The notes under the pieces are model-generated. The model searched no databases, was not told where the DNA came from, and worked only from the letters and a program-made list of their open reading frames with translations. Shown here in pieces: positions 8,523 to 16,196 of a DNA stretch of 40,727 nucleotides (its first letter is position 1; every line of letters starts with the position of its first letter). Source of the DNA: Clostridia bacterium (GTDB taxonomy: Bacteria; Bacillota; Clostridia; Oscillospirales; CAG-272); contig JAFVZL010000053.1 in assembly GCA_017508195.1 (NCBI GenBank), forward strand, positions 1 through 40,727. The letters are read 5' to 3'. The translations under genes were made by a program, and so were the position numbers.

Positions 8523-8558
8523 AAAAAAAGCAGCTTTGCGCTTGAGTCGCAAAACTGC
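8523..8558 (-). terminator. Riboswitch-controlled intrinsic terminator before pflB
   Basis: On the minus strand GCAGTTTTGCG (8558-8548) pairs in all 11 positions (one G-U) with CGCAAAGCTGC (8540-8530), followed by seven T. The left arm contains the GGGCAG end of the aptamer, so a formed aptamer and the terminator exclude each other. Confidence 0.85.
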
Positions 8559-8620
8559 CCAGACGTACGGCGTATAACCTCTGTGCTCCACGTGGGTAAC
8601 CCCACTTGACCGTCAGTTGC
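8554..8620 (-). promoter_or_regulatory. ZTP riboswitch (pfl motif)
   Basis: The minus-strand leader begins CAACTGACGG, continues with a hairpin GTGGGGTTACCCAC and GTGGAGCACAG, and ends CCGTACGTCTGGGCAGTT. The ACTG/CAGT closing helix and the conserved CCG-N-CG-CTGGGCA 3' block fit the ZTP riboswitch (RF01750). In known members ZTP binding prevents termination and turns on purine and one-carbon genes. Here it would turn on pflB and pflA when 10-formyl-THF is short. Confidence 0.85.
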
Positions 8621-8645
8621 ACAAAGACCTTGCTTTAGTGAAAAC

Positions 8646-8674
8646 ATTTTACCACATAATTCTCATTAAGTCAA
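8646..8674 (-). promoter_or_regulatory. Promoter of pflB-pflA
   Basis: -35 TTGACT (8674-8669), 17-bp spacer, -10 TAAAAT (8651-8646). Start near 8639, giving a leader of about 135 nt that holds the ZTP riboswitch. Confidence 0.8.
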
Positions 8675-8746
8675 TAGTAAGCGTAAAATTTACTAAAGCT
8701 TTGCCGAAGCAAATAAGAAAATATCGTGAAATGTCGGGATGCGGCT

Positions 8747-8770
8747 CGGATACCGTATATACGATATCCG
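8747..8770. repeat. 24-bp near-perfect palindrome
   Basis: CGGATACCGTAT is followed by ATACGATATCCG; the halves differ by one base. It lies between the methyltransferase stop and the pflB promoter. With no T-run it is a poor terminator and may be a protein-binding site. Confidence 0.5.
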
Positions 8771-8789
8771 TTCAGGTACTGCACAATGA

Positions 8790-9797
8790 TCATTCAGCCT
8801 CGCGAGTGATTATCGAGAGCGCTTCATCAAAGCTCCTCGGTGCATCTTTGTCACCCGAGCGGAGCATATTCGATACTTTCTCATAGGCTACCGCCCTTCT
8901 TCTTGAAATGAGGAAGTTTTCTATCCAGTAGAGGAATTTCGTATTCGGTGAGAGCCTCTCGAGCGGCTTCATGCGCTCGTACATAGGGGTGCCGTCGGAC
9001 GCATCGCGCCAGGTGTCAACAAAGGCGAGGTCGTAGCATTCGGCGGGCATATCCTTTTCTGCGTACTCGAACGCATCCGCCTCTATTATTCTCACCTTTT
9101 CGGGATGACCGAACTGCGGCAGAATATGCGTTCTAAAGAGCCGTATCACATCCGGGCTCTTTTCTATGATCGTTATGCTTTCTACCTCGGGCTTCTCCGA
9201 GCACATATATGCGTAATATCCGAGCCCGAGACCAAAGGTCACAACCTTGCCGCGTGCTGCCTCTATTGCCTCATCCGAGGTGTCGAGATCCACGGGGGTG
9301 AGCGTCATCCATTCGTTTCCGTCCTCGAGCACGGCGGGGAACTTAAACTCCTCGGGGAAGAAGCCGAGAGGCGGTATCTCCGACAGATCCTCGTTTATTA
9401 TCATATCGTGGCAGATTACTCCGCGGTATGCGGGATAGCTTTCGCATCTGTACTCCCACGCACCGTCCTTTATATTTTCTACTCTGATGTTTTTATAGTA
9501 AGGGTTCTCAGTGTATCTTTTCGCATCGAGCATCCTCACGGACGGAATAAGGTAGTCGCGGATGAGTTTTCGCTCCTCGGCACTTCCGTCAATATCCAGC
9601 CCGAACGCCTCCGAGAGTATAGCGACTATCGCTTCCTCGCGCGTGAGAGCTCCGCCCTCTGTGAGAAGATCGATCATCTCTTTCGTGATAAGCTCGGGGC
9701 ATAATTCGAGATATCTCGCATAGAGGTTCGTTATTTTGAAATTGAGCTTAAAGGTGTCCTCAAGCCTTGAAAAATAAATCCTGTCCTTCTCGGTCAT
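8790..9797 (-). CDS. SAM-dependent methyltransferase-like protein (spermidine synthase-like fold)
   Basis: A 335-aa protein with a class I methyltransferase-type Rossmann core in its second half. The glycine-rich loop VVTFGLGLGYYAY lies around residues 189-201, the strand-2 acidic residue in ITIIEKSPDV, the motif RIIEADAFEYA, and YDLAFVDTWRD. The order and the EKSP motif resemble spermidine-synthase-like proteins, but the substrate is unknown. The N-terminal 180 residues match no domain I recognise. It stands alone with its own promoter, back to back with the esterase-acyltransferase gene. Catalysis is inferred from fold motifs only. Confidence 0.7.
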   Translation of the reverse strand: MTEKDRIYFSRLEDTFKLNFKITNLYARYLELCPELITKEMIDLLTEGGALTREEAIVAILSEAFGLDIDGSAEERKLIRDYLIPSVRMLDAKRYTENPYYKNIRVENIKDGAWEYRCESYPAYRGVICHDMIINEDLSEIPPLGFFPEEFKFPAVLEDGNEWMTLTPVDLDTSDEAIEAARGKVVTFGLGLGYYAYMCSEKPEVESITIIEKSPDVIRLFRTHILPQFGHPEKVRIIEADAFEYAEKDMPAECYDLAFVDTWRDASDGTPMYERMKPLERLSPNTKFLYWIENFLISRRRAVAYEKVSNMLRSGDKDAPRSFDEALSIITREAE

Positions 9798-9829
9798 AGC
9801 TGCCTCTTCGTAATGATCTTAATAAAAAA

Positions 9830-9858
9830 ATTATACCGCTTTGGCACTCGAAAGTCAA
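9830..9858 (-). promoter_or_regulatory. Promoter of the methyltransferase-like gene
   Basis: -35 TTGACT (9858-9853), 17-bp spacer, -10 TATAAT (9835-9830). Its -35 is 7 bp from the -35 of the divergent promoter at 9866. Confidence 0.85.
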
Positions 9859-9865
9859 TAAAAAC

Positions 9866-9894
9866 TTGACACGCGCATTAAAATATTATATAAT
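9866..9894 (+). promoter_or_regulatory. Consensus promoter of the esterase-acyltransferase operon
   Basis: -35 TTGACA (9866-9871), 17-bp spacer, -10 TATAAT (9889-9894), a perfect consensus. An apparent upstream TTG start at 9866 is the -35 itself, so translation must begin downstream. Confidence 0.92.
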
Positions 9895-9943
9895 AAAAAG
9901 ACAATGGAGTACCAGACCCAAAATTCAGAGAAACGGAAACCCT

Positions 9944-12187
9944 ATGAAGCTTGTAGATAAATTTATCCGCACCCAGCTCGAGCTGACAAAGCCCATAGCA
10001 GACGGTCAGCCGCTTACCGAGGCGCGGAGTCTTCACGACAGGATAGGCAGGGTAATGCACCACTCGCGCAGGCGGGATGTCGTGATCGTTGACGATTATA
10101 TAAAAGAGCCCGACTCAGCACTTATCGTGCCGAGAGATGAGCTCCGCGGCGGCGTTATCCTCTACCTGCACGGCGGTGGATACGTCTGCGGAACCGAGCA
10201 CGCGGCAAACGGCTTTGGCTCGGTTTTGTCTGCCGAGCTCGGTATGCGCGTGGTGCCGGTGGAGTACCGCCTCGCACCCGAGAACCCTTATCCCGCGGCA
10301 CTTGACGATGCGCTTATGGCTTACCGCGCGGTAGTTGCCGACGGTACGGAGCCCGGGAGGATAGTCTTCGTCGGTGACAGTGCGGGTGGCGGTCTTGCAT
10401 ACGCGCTCGCGCTAAAGCTCAAGGAGCTTGGAGAGGATATGCCCGCAGGTATTATAGCGATATCCCCCTGGGTGGATCTTACCCTCTCGGGCGACTCGTA
10501 TGACCATAACAAAGAAGCTGATCCCTCACTCACAAGAGAGAGGCTCGAATACTATGCCGACTGCTACGTCGGTGAGGAATATTGCTCTCCCACCATGGGC
10601 GCAAAGCAAAAGGGCAAGGAACAGCCGAAAAGGATAAGAACGAGATCCGAACTCAGAAAGGATCCGCTGCTCTCACCTCTTTTCGGTGACCTTACGGGGC
10701 TTCCGCCCTCGCTGATCTTCGTGGGTGAGGACGAGATACTTCTTTCGGATGCACTCTCCATGCGCGATAAGCTTAACGAGTGCGGCTGCTCGGTACATCT
10801 CGTATCAAGACCCGAGATGTGGCACAATTACGTCCTCTTCTGTCTTAAGCACTTCAAGAGCGACTACGACTATATGAACGCCTTTATCAGACGCGTGATG
10901 CCTAAGGGAAATGAGAGAAAGCTGAAGTGGATGCACATTGATAACGGAGGCAAGATATATCCTGCCAGCCGTACATCGACGTGGCATAACGTATTCAGGC
11001 TCTCGATGACCCTCAACGAGGAGGTGGACCGCGAGGTGCTTCAGTCTGCCCTCGACGTGACCGTAAGGAGATTCCCCTCGATAGCGGTAAGACTCAGACG
11101 CGGAGTTTTCTGGTATTACCTCGAGGAAATTCCGCACGCCCCCACGGTACAGGATGAAAAATGCTATCCTCTTGCGCGTATGCCGTTCGATGATATCAGG
11201 CACTGTGCCTTCCGTGTTATACATTATAAGAACCGCATAGCGTGCGAGTTCTTCCACGCATTGACCGACGGCACGGGTGCGCTCGTCTTTCTTAAGACGC
11301 TTGTTGCGGAGTACCTCGCAGAGAAGCATTCCATTCATATAACTCCCGGCTTCGGCGTGCTTGACAGACTCGAGCCGCCAAAGGAGGAGGAGTATATCGA
11401 CCAATTCCCGAAGCATAAGGGACCTGTCGGTAAATCAAGAAGCGATACAGACTCCTACCGTATCCACGGTACTCCCGAGGATGACGGCTTCTGCCACGTC
11501 ACCTGCTTTATGATAAAGTCGAAGGAGCTGCTCGACCTGGCTCACAGCATGGGCGTTACGGTCACGACGGTGCTTGCTGCGGCTCTTTCGGTAGCGGCAA
11601 TAAGGCTGCAAAATCAGGATAAAGTAAACAAAAGGCGTCATAAAGAGATAAAAATACTACTTCCTTGTGACCTCAGGCGCATATTCGGAGTTGATACGCT
11701 CAGGAACTTTATGCTGTACGTTACCCCCGGTATCGATCCTAGGCTCGGTGAATACACTCTCTCCGAGATTGCGAAAATCATACAGAATAAGATGCAGCTT
11801 GAGATAACCGAGAAAAATATGAGGGCGATGATCCACACCAACGTAAAGGATGAGGAGACGCTCATTCTGAAGCTGGCGCCGCTATTCCTTAAGAACGCGG
11901 TAATGAAGTTCTTCTTTCTTCTTTTCGGAGAAAAAAAGTCAACTATGACTCTCTCGAATCTCGGTGTTGTAAAGCTTCCCCCGGAGATGACGCCTTATGT
12001 AAAGGACGTTGATTTCACCCTTGCGACCCAGGCGTCCGGCCCGTATAACGCTGCGGTTATATCCTACGGCGATATGCTTCATATGAACATCATCAGAAAT
12101 ATCAAGGAGCCTCGGCTTGAGTATGAGGTCTACCGCGTTCTGCGCGAGTGCGGTATTCACGTCAAGGTCGAGAGCAATGAGAGGTAA
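9944..12187 (+). CDS. Fusion of HSL-type alpha/beta hydrolase with condensation-type acyltransferase
   Basis: A 747-aa two-domain protein. Residues about 1-320 are a hormone-sensitive-lipase-type esterase: oxyanion motif HGGG at 76-79, EYRLAPE near 107, GDSAGG with Ser146, Asp263 in VGEDE and His294 in EMWHNY, so the triad looks complete. Residues about 330-747 resemble the alcohol acetyltransferase/condensation superfamily, with the catalytic motif HALTDG (His438, Asp442) and the late segment TMTLSNLGVV. A basic insertion (about 215-235) sits in the hydrolase part. The ATG at 9944 is the first start after the promoter. Together the domains suggest making and breaking of esters, perhaps of a lipid or exopolysaccharide; the substrate is unknown. 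A zinc-ribbon membrane protein follows after 3 nt. Confidence 0.85.
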   Translation: MKLVDKFIRTQLELTKPIADGQPLTEARSLHDRIGRVMHHSRRRDVVIVDDYIKEPDSALIVPRDELRGGVILYLHGGGYVCGTEHAANGFGSVLSAELGMRVVPVEYRLAPENPYPAALDDALMAYRAVVADGTEPGRIVFVGDSAGGGLAYALALKLKELGEDMPAGIIAISPWVDLTLSGDSYDHNKEADPSLTRERLEYYADCYVGEEYCSPTMGAKQKGKEQPKRIRTRSELRKDPLLSPLFGDLTGLPPSLIFVGEDEILLSDALSMRDKLNECGCSVHLVSRPEMWHNYVLFCLKHFKSDYDYMNAFIRRVMPKGNERKLKWMHIDNGGKIYPASRTSTWHNVFRLSMTLNEEVDREVLQSALDVTVRRFPSIAVRLRRGVFWYYLEEIPHAPTVQDEKCYPLARMPFDDIRHCAFRVIHYKNRIACEFFHALTDGTGALVFLKTLVAEYLAEKHSIHITPGFGVLDRLEPPKEEEYIDQFPKHKGPVGKSRSDTDSYRIHGTPEDDGFCHVTCFMIKSKELLDLAHSMGVTVTTVLAAALSVAAIRLQNQDKVNKRRHKEIKILLPCDLRRIFGVDTLRNFMLYVTPGIDPRLGEYTLSEIAKIIQNKMQLEITEKNMRAMIHTNVKDEETLILKLAPLFLKNAVMKFFFLLFGEKKSTMTLSNLGVVKLPPEMTPYVKDVDFTLATQASGPYNAAVISYGDMLHMNIIRNIKEPRLEYEVYRVLRECGIHVKVESNER

Positions 12188-12190
12188 TAT

Positions 12191-12883
12191 ATGTATTGTG
12201 TTAAATGCGGAGTAGAGCTTGCCGACAGCGAGCGCAAGTGTCCGCTTTGCCTTACCCCCGTTTATTATCCCGGACTTGAGGAAGACCCGGAGCGCCCCTT
12301 CCCAAGGACGGAGATCGAGGTTGAGAAGGTCAGCCTCAGGGGTATAAACTTTATTATGACCTTCCTCGCGGCTATTGCGATAATCATTTCGGTTATCGCG
12401 GATATCAATACCTCGATGGGCTTTTCCTGGTCGGGATACGTAGTAGGCGGTGTCGTGCTTTCATACGTCGTGTTCGTTCTCCCCATGTGGTTCGTGCGAC
12501 GCTCACCTGCGGTGTTTGTGCCCGTCGATTTTGCGGTGGCCGCTATTTACCTTTGGTATATCAGCTTTGCTACGGGCGGCGATTGGTTCTGGACCCTTGC
12601 TCTGCCCATCACGGGCGGCTTGGCACTTATATGCTCGTCGGTCACCATTCTGATCTACTACCTTCGCTGCGGATATCTCTATATCTTCGGCGGTGCTTCT
12701 ATAGCACTCGGCGCTCTCAGCCTTCTTATCGAGTGGCTCATCCACGTGACCTTCACACTGCCCGTGCATCACATGTGGAGCCCTTATCCTGCGATAACTC
12801 TCGGGCTTATAGGTATCATGCTGATAGTCATAGCCATCGTAAAGCCCTTCCGAGAGTCGCTGGCGAGACTTTTTGCACTTTGA
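12191..12883 (+). CDS. Zinc-ribbon membrane protein (DUF6320-like)
   Basis: A 230-aa protein that begins with a zinc ribbon (Cys3, Cys6, Cys17, Cys20: CVKC and CPLC) followed by a linker and about six transmembrane segments from residue 55 to the end. This layout matches my memory of the DUF6320 family, which often sits next to alcohol-acetyltransferase-like genes. Its ATG is 3 nt after the stop of the fusion gene, so the two are translated together and may form a membrane-associated acyl-transfer system. No function is established. The next gene starts 54 nt later with no terminator between. Confidence 0.75.
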   Translation: MYCVKCGVELADSERKCPLCLTPVYYPGLEEDPERPFPRTEIEVEKVSLRGINFIMTFLAAIAIIISVIADINTSMGFSWSGYVVGGVVLSYVVFVLPMWFVRRSPAVFVPVDFAVAAIYLWYISFATGGDWFWTLALPITGGLALICSSVTILIYYLRCGYLYIFGGASIALGALSLLIEWLIHVTFTLPVHHMWSPYPAITLGLIGIMLIVIAIVKPFRESLARLFAL

Positions 12884-12937
12884 GAAATTCCGTACGCGAA
12901 CCAAAAATACATCCACAAGGATTAAGGAGTGATTACC

Positions 12938-14845
12938 TTGGCACTTAAAAATCAAAGGCGAATACTGCTTATCTTAATAGATCTCGGGATCATGCTCGGA
13001 GTATATGCGCTCGCATATCTTCTGATGTATATCAACGGCTCTGATGAGTTCTCGGATCTTCTTTTATACTTCTTTAGCTTTCTTTTGTTCTCTGGATGCC
13101 TTCTTATATCGAGATTCATCGTGCGCACCTATTCAAACGTATGGCGTTACGCCAACGCGAGGGCATATCTCAGCATCGTGCTCTCTGATGTGATAGGCGG
13201 TACCGTTGCGTTCGTTGTAAGCATATTCATAAGAGGCATTTACCTTGGCTGGTGGCACAGCGTTGCGATAGTGGCTCTTATCACTATGGTCACGCTCGTA
13301 TCGAGATTCATCTATCAGCAGATGCATAAGACCTCAACGAGAGGCATGGCGGATGCTACAAACAAGATTACCGTGGCAATCGTGGGAGCCGGTCAGGTCG
13401 GTGCGCTTCTTGCCGAGGAGCTTTTATACTTCCGCGGCTCGCACTACAACCCCGTTATGTTTATTGACAACAGCAGGTATAAGGTCGGAAGCAGGGTCGA
13501 GGGTATACCCGTGTACGCCGAGAATGACGATGTGCTCGAGGTTATAGCGGGCAGGGGAGTGCAGGAGATAATCATTGCCATACCTCAGCTCACCGCCGAA
13601 AGAGCACGTGAGATGTTCGATTTTTATTCCTCGACGGGATGCAAGGTGAAGCTGTACGATTTCGCTGCGAACTCAGCATCTAATGACAAGGAGAGCGACA
13701 AGCGAGTAATACGCGAGTTTGACGTAGAGGATCTTCTGTTCAGAAGCGCGAAGGACGTGCTGAGCGATGAGGTCACCGAGTTTTATCGCGGAAGGACCGT
13801 GCTCGTCACGGGAGGCGGAGGATCGATAGGCTCCGAGCTTGCGCGCCAGATAGCTAAATGCTCACCGAAAAAGCTAATTATCTTCGATATATATGAGAAC
13901 AACGCCTACGATATACAGCAAGAGCTCATCAGGCGCTACGGAAGCACTCTTGACCTTGCAGTCGAGATAGGCTCGGTAAGAGACGTACCGAGGCTTGAGG
14001 CGGTATTCAGGGCGTACAGACCCGAGATAGTATTCCACGCCGCAGCACATAAGCACGTTCCTCTTATGGAGCACAGCAACGCAGAAGCTATCAAGAATAA
14101 CGTTATAGGCACATACAATGCCGCAAACGCGGCAGAGAAGTACGGAGTCGAGAAGTTCATACTCATCTCGACCGATAAGGCGGTAAATCCCACCAACGTA
14201 ATGGGCGCATCCAAGCGCATGTGCGAGATGGTCGTTCAGTCGAGGCAGGACAGCAGCACTGCGTTCTCTGCGGTGAGATTCGGTAACGTTCTCGGCTCTA
14301 ACGGCTCGGTAATACCTCTGTTCAAGAGGCAGATAGCCGCAGGCGGCCCAGTTACCGTGACAGACAAGCGTATCGTCCGCTACTTCATGACCATTCCCGA
14401 GGCTTCGGGGCTCGTTATGCAGGCGGGAGCTATGGCAAAGTGCGGTGAGCTCTTTGTTCTCGACATGGGTAAGCCCGTCAAGATCTATGATCTGGCAGAG
14501 AACGTGATCAAGCTCTCGGGTCTCAGACCATACATAGATATTGAGATCATCGAGACGGGGCTTCGTCCCGGTGAGAAGCTCTACGAGGAGCTGCTTATCA
14601 AGACTGAAGCACTTGACAAGACCGATAATGATATGATATTTATTGAGCGCGATACACCTCTTACAAGGTCTGAGGTCGTGGACAAGCTCGATATACTTCT
14701 TTCCGCTGTAGAGGCGGCAGAGAACGAGGTAGGTGCGGAGAGCATCACCCTCGCCATGAAGAGAGTCGTACCAACCTTCCACTCGCCCGACGAGGTAAAT
14801 TCCGTAGCGGAGAGCGCAGAGGAAATGCGCGAGGTAAGATGCTGA
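12938..14845 (+). CDS. Polysaccharide biosynthesis NDP-sugar 4,6-dehydratase (CapD/FlaA1/WbpM family)
   Basis: 635 aa with four N-terminal transmembrane segments (about 10-125), a first nucleotide-binding region (VAIVGAGQVGALLAEEL, about 147-163) and a C-terminal SDR domain starting VLVTGGGGSIGSELARQ near 285. The HAAAHKHVPLME segment and STDKAVNPTNVMGASKR are family signatures. Such enzymes convert UDP-GlcNAc to a 4-keto-6-deoxy sugar for capsules, glycans or bacillosamine. The frame opens at GTG 12929, but AAGGAG at 12924-12929 overlaps that codon; TTG 12938 is 8 nt downstream and is the likely start. It probably shares the promoter at 9866. Confidence 0.93.
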   Translation: MALKNQRRILLILIDLGIMLGVYALAYLLMYINGSDEFSDLLLYFFSFLLFSGCLLISRFIVRTYSNVWRYANARAYLSIVLSDVIGGTVAFVVSIFIRGIYLGWWHSVAIVALITMVTLVSRFIYQQMHKTSTRGMADATNKITVAIVGAGQVGALLAEELLYFRGSHYNPVMFIDNSRYKVGSRVEGIPVYAENDDVLEVIAGRGVQEIIIAIPQLTAERAREMFDFYSSTGCKVKLYDFAANSASNDKESDKRVIREFDVEDLLFRSAKDVLSDEVTEFYRGRTVLVTGGGGSIGSELARQIAKCSPKKLIIFDIYENNAYDIQQELIRRYGSTLDLAVEIGSVRDVPRLEAVFRAYRPEIVFHAAAHKHVPLMEHSNAEAIKNNVIGTYNAANAAEKYGVEKFILISTDKAVNPTNVMGASKRMCEMVVQSRQDSSTAFSAVRFGNVLGSNGSVIPLFKRQIAAGGPVTVTDKRIVRYFMTIPEASGLVMQAGAMAKCGELFVLDMGKPVKIYDLAENVIKLSGLRPYIDIEIIETGLRPGEKLYEELLIKTEALDKTDNDMIFIERDTPLTRSEVVDKLDILLSAVEAAENEVGAESITLAMKRVVPTFHSPDEVNSVAESAEEMREVRC

Positions 14846-14937
14846 AAGGCTTCCACTATATAACTTACCTAAGCGTATATGCACGCAGGGCGTTAAGCGC
14901 GTAATAAAAACTAAGGATATCCGGGTAAAATAATTAT

Positions 14938-14969
14938 CAAACGGAGCAAGCGGCGCTTGCTCCGTTTTT
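14938..14969 (+). terminator. Terminator of the dehydratase operon
   Basis: AAACGGAGCAAGC pairs with GCTTGCTCCGTTT around a CG-rich tip and ends in TTTTT. Confidence 0.92.
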
Positions 14970-15075
14970 ACTTTGGTGTGAAAGAACTCCCGTGGCGATG
15001 GGATGAGTTCTCGCTTCGCTCCGTGAATTGATGCTTTCGCACCTGGGAGCCAAGAAGTGGGTGACGGTGTGAGGC

Positions 15076-15155
15076 TGTCATATTGACAAGGGGGTATGTA
15101 GTCAAATTGAAAGGTGGGGTGGTCAGATTGACGGTTTACTCCTATTAAATTGACA
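15076..15155. repeat. TTGAC iterons with about 22-bp period
   Basis: Four related blocks: TGTCATATTGACA (15076-15088), GTCAAATTGAA (15101-15111), GTCAGATTGAC (15122-15132) and TTAAATTGACA (15145-15155). The TTGA cores start at 15083, 15107, 15128 and 15150, that is 24, 21 and 22 bp apart. Three are themselves GTCA-n-TGAC palindromes. They resemble the multiple terminal repeats of IS21-family ends, but no istA/istB gene is present. Confidence 0.6.
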
Positions 15156-15536
15156 GCCAAAATAATAATAAACAATAAACATATAATAATATCTTAAAAT
15201 AACAATGAAATAATAATGAGCTATCGCTGATGCTTCGCACCGAGAGGGATGCAGTGTTGCCTTGAGGGGCATGCTGACAAAATGCGGAGTGTGAAAGCAA
15301 TACTCTCGACCTGTTTGGGAGCAGAATTTTGCAAGAGCGAAAAAACCTTGTGCAGCAAGGCTTCGTCGGCATTTTTGCACTCGCGTTTTGCAAGAAGATA
15401 CATCGCTTCTTGCATTTTTGCTGTTAAGGTTGCACAATAAAACCACACCTGGCAGGTGCGTTTTTTGGAAGGGGTCCATACTTACTTTTTCTGTCTTTTC
15501 AATTATAATTAAGAAAAAAGCATTTTTGAGGCAGAT
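15156..15536. other. Non-coding stretch before the HTH gene
   Basis: An A/T-rich start (15160-15215) is followed by a segment full of TTTTGCAAGA-type repeats and hairpins (for example GCAAGAAG/CTTCTTGC near 15390-15415). A small terminator-like hairpin CACCT-ggc-AGGTG with a T-run lies at 15446-15466. TATAAT-like sequence occurs near 15503. No convincing gene is visible on either strand. Confidence 0.6.
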
Positions 15537-15917
15537 ATGGATAATAAGGAAGAATTAAAAACCGGGTTTTATGTAAAACGGATGTATACCGAGGTCCTTG
15601 GGCTTACGGGATGTGAGCTTTATACATTTGCACTGATTGCGGGATTTTGCGAAAACGCAAAGCAGTCGGTATTTTTCGGAACACGTCAGTACATTGCGAA
15701 ATGCATCGGTGCGTCGGTATCGTCGGTTGACAGGGCGCTGAAGGCGCTTTGTAAAAGAGGTTTAATTGCAAAGGCCACCGTCACCTATCAGGATAGACCT
15801 CGCGTTCATTATACACTGAATTCAAGAAAGATATCCGAGCTGGAGCTTACCTTTGCACTGAAGAAAAAGACGGGCTCGGCAGGCAAGGGAAAGGAAGGAT
15901 TGGCGTACTGTCGCTGA
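15537..15917 (+). CDS. Small winged-helix/HTH protein
   Basis: 126 aa. Residues about 10-85 look like a helix-turn-helix domain of the kind found in plasmid and phage replication initiators (HTH_36-like): RQYIAKCIGASVSSVDRALKA, then LCKRGLIAKA. The tail is basic (ALKKKTGSAGKGK). This could be a DNA-binding regulator or the leftover N-terminus of a replication protein from a mobile element. It is preceded by GAGGC as a weak ribosome binding site. It sits between the TTGAC iterons and a hairpin-rich element, in a region otherwise without genes, which suggests an acquired or decaying segment. Confidence 0.6.
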   Translation: MDNKEELKTGFYVKRMYTEVLGLTGCELYTFALIAGFCENAKQSVFFGTRQYIAKCIGASVSSVDRALKALCKRGLIAKATVTYQDRPRVHYTLNSRKISELELTFALKKKTGSAGKGKEGLAYCR

Positions 15918-15948
15918 ACGTACCCGGGAAAAAGCACGGCGGATCAGC

Positions 15949-16143
15949 ATAATGATTATAGAATGTCGAAAAGGCGAAAAAGCCTTTTCGCGGCTGATTC
16001 GTCAGCCGTTCAAAAAGCCCAATGTGGCTTTTTGTTTCTACATCATTGAAACAGAAATCGACAAATTTCCTTCGGGAAATTTGCTTGCAAATCTCAGATT
16101 TGCGGTCGAAATTTATCAATTTCGACTTTCGATTGTCGTTATA
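15949..16143 (+). repeat. Hairpin-rich element, copy A
   Basis: Six consecutive stem-loops: h1 15967-15990, h2 15991-16008, h3 16011-16034, linker 16035-16060 containing ATCATTGAAA, h4 16062-16083 (TTCG loop), h5 16087-16103, h6 16105-16126. The left end is ATAATGATTATAGAA; the right end (GATTGTCGTTATA) is a degenerate inverted copy. An inverted relative lies at 39869-40092 with the same stems in the same order. It is non-coding. It could be a MITE-like mobile element or a structured RNA. Confidence 0.75.
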
Positions 16144-16148
16144 TACCC

Positions 16149-16181
16149 AAAAAAAGAGGTACCCGCAAAAGCAGGTACCTC
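16149..16181 (-). terminator. Terminator of the Cys-rich repeat lipoprotein gene
   Basis: On the minus strand GAGGTACC pairs with GGGTACCTC across a short loop and is followed by seven T. Confidence 0.88.
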
Positions 16182-16196
16182 GAAAGCTATTGATAA

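Noticed and set aside
7572-8609. 345-codon open frame opposite pflB, and similar long antisense frames at 611-1360 and 13874-15175
   Set aside because: Shadows of strongly coding genes with recognised families on the other strand; no ribosome binding site or family likeness.
9866-9943. N-terminal extension of the esterase-acyltransferase fusion
   Set aside because: The TTG start coincides with the -35 of a consensus promoter, so those codons are not transcribed from it.
15123-15479. Minus-strand open frames of 75-118 codons before the HTH gene
   Set aside because: They run through hairpins and the TTGAC iterons, have no ribosome binding site and read as low-complexity Ser/Cys/Arg mixtures.
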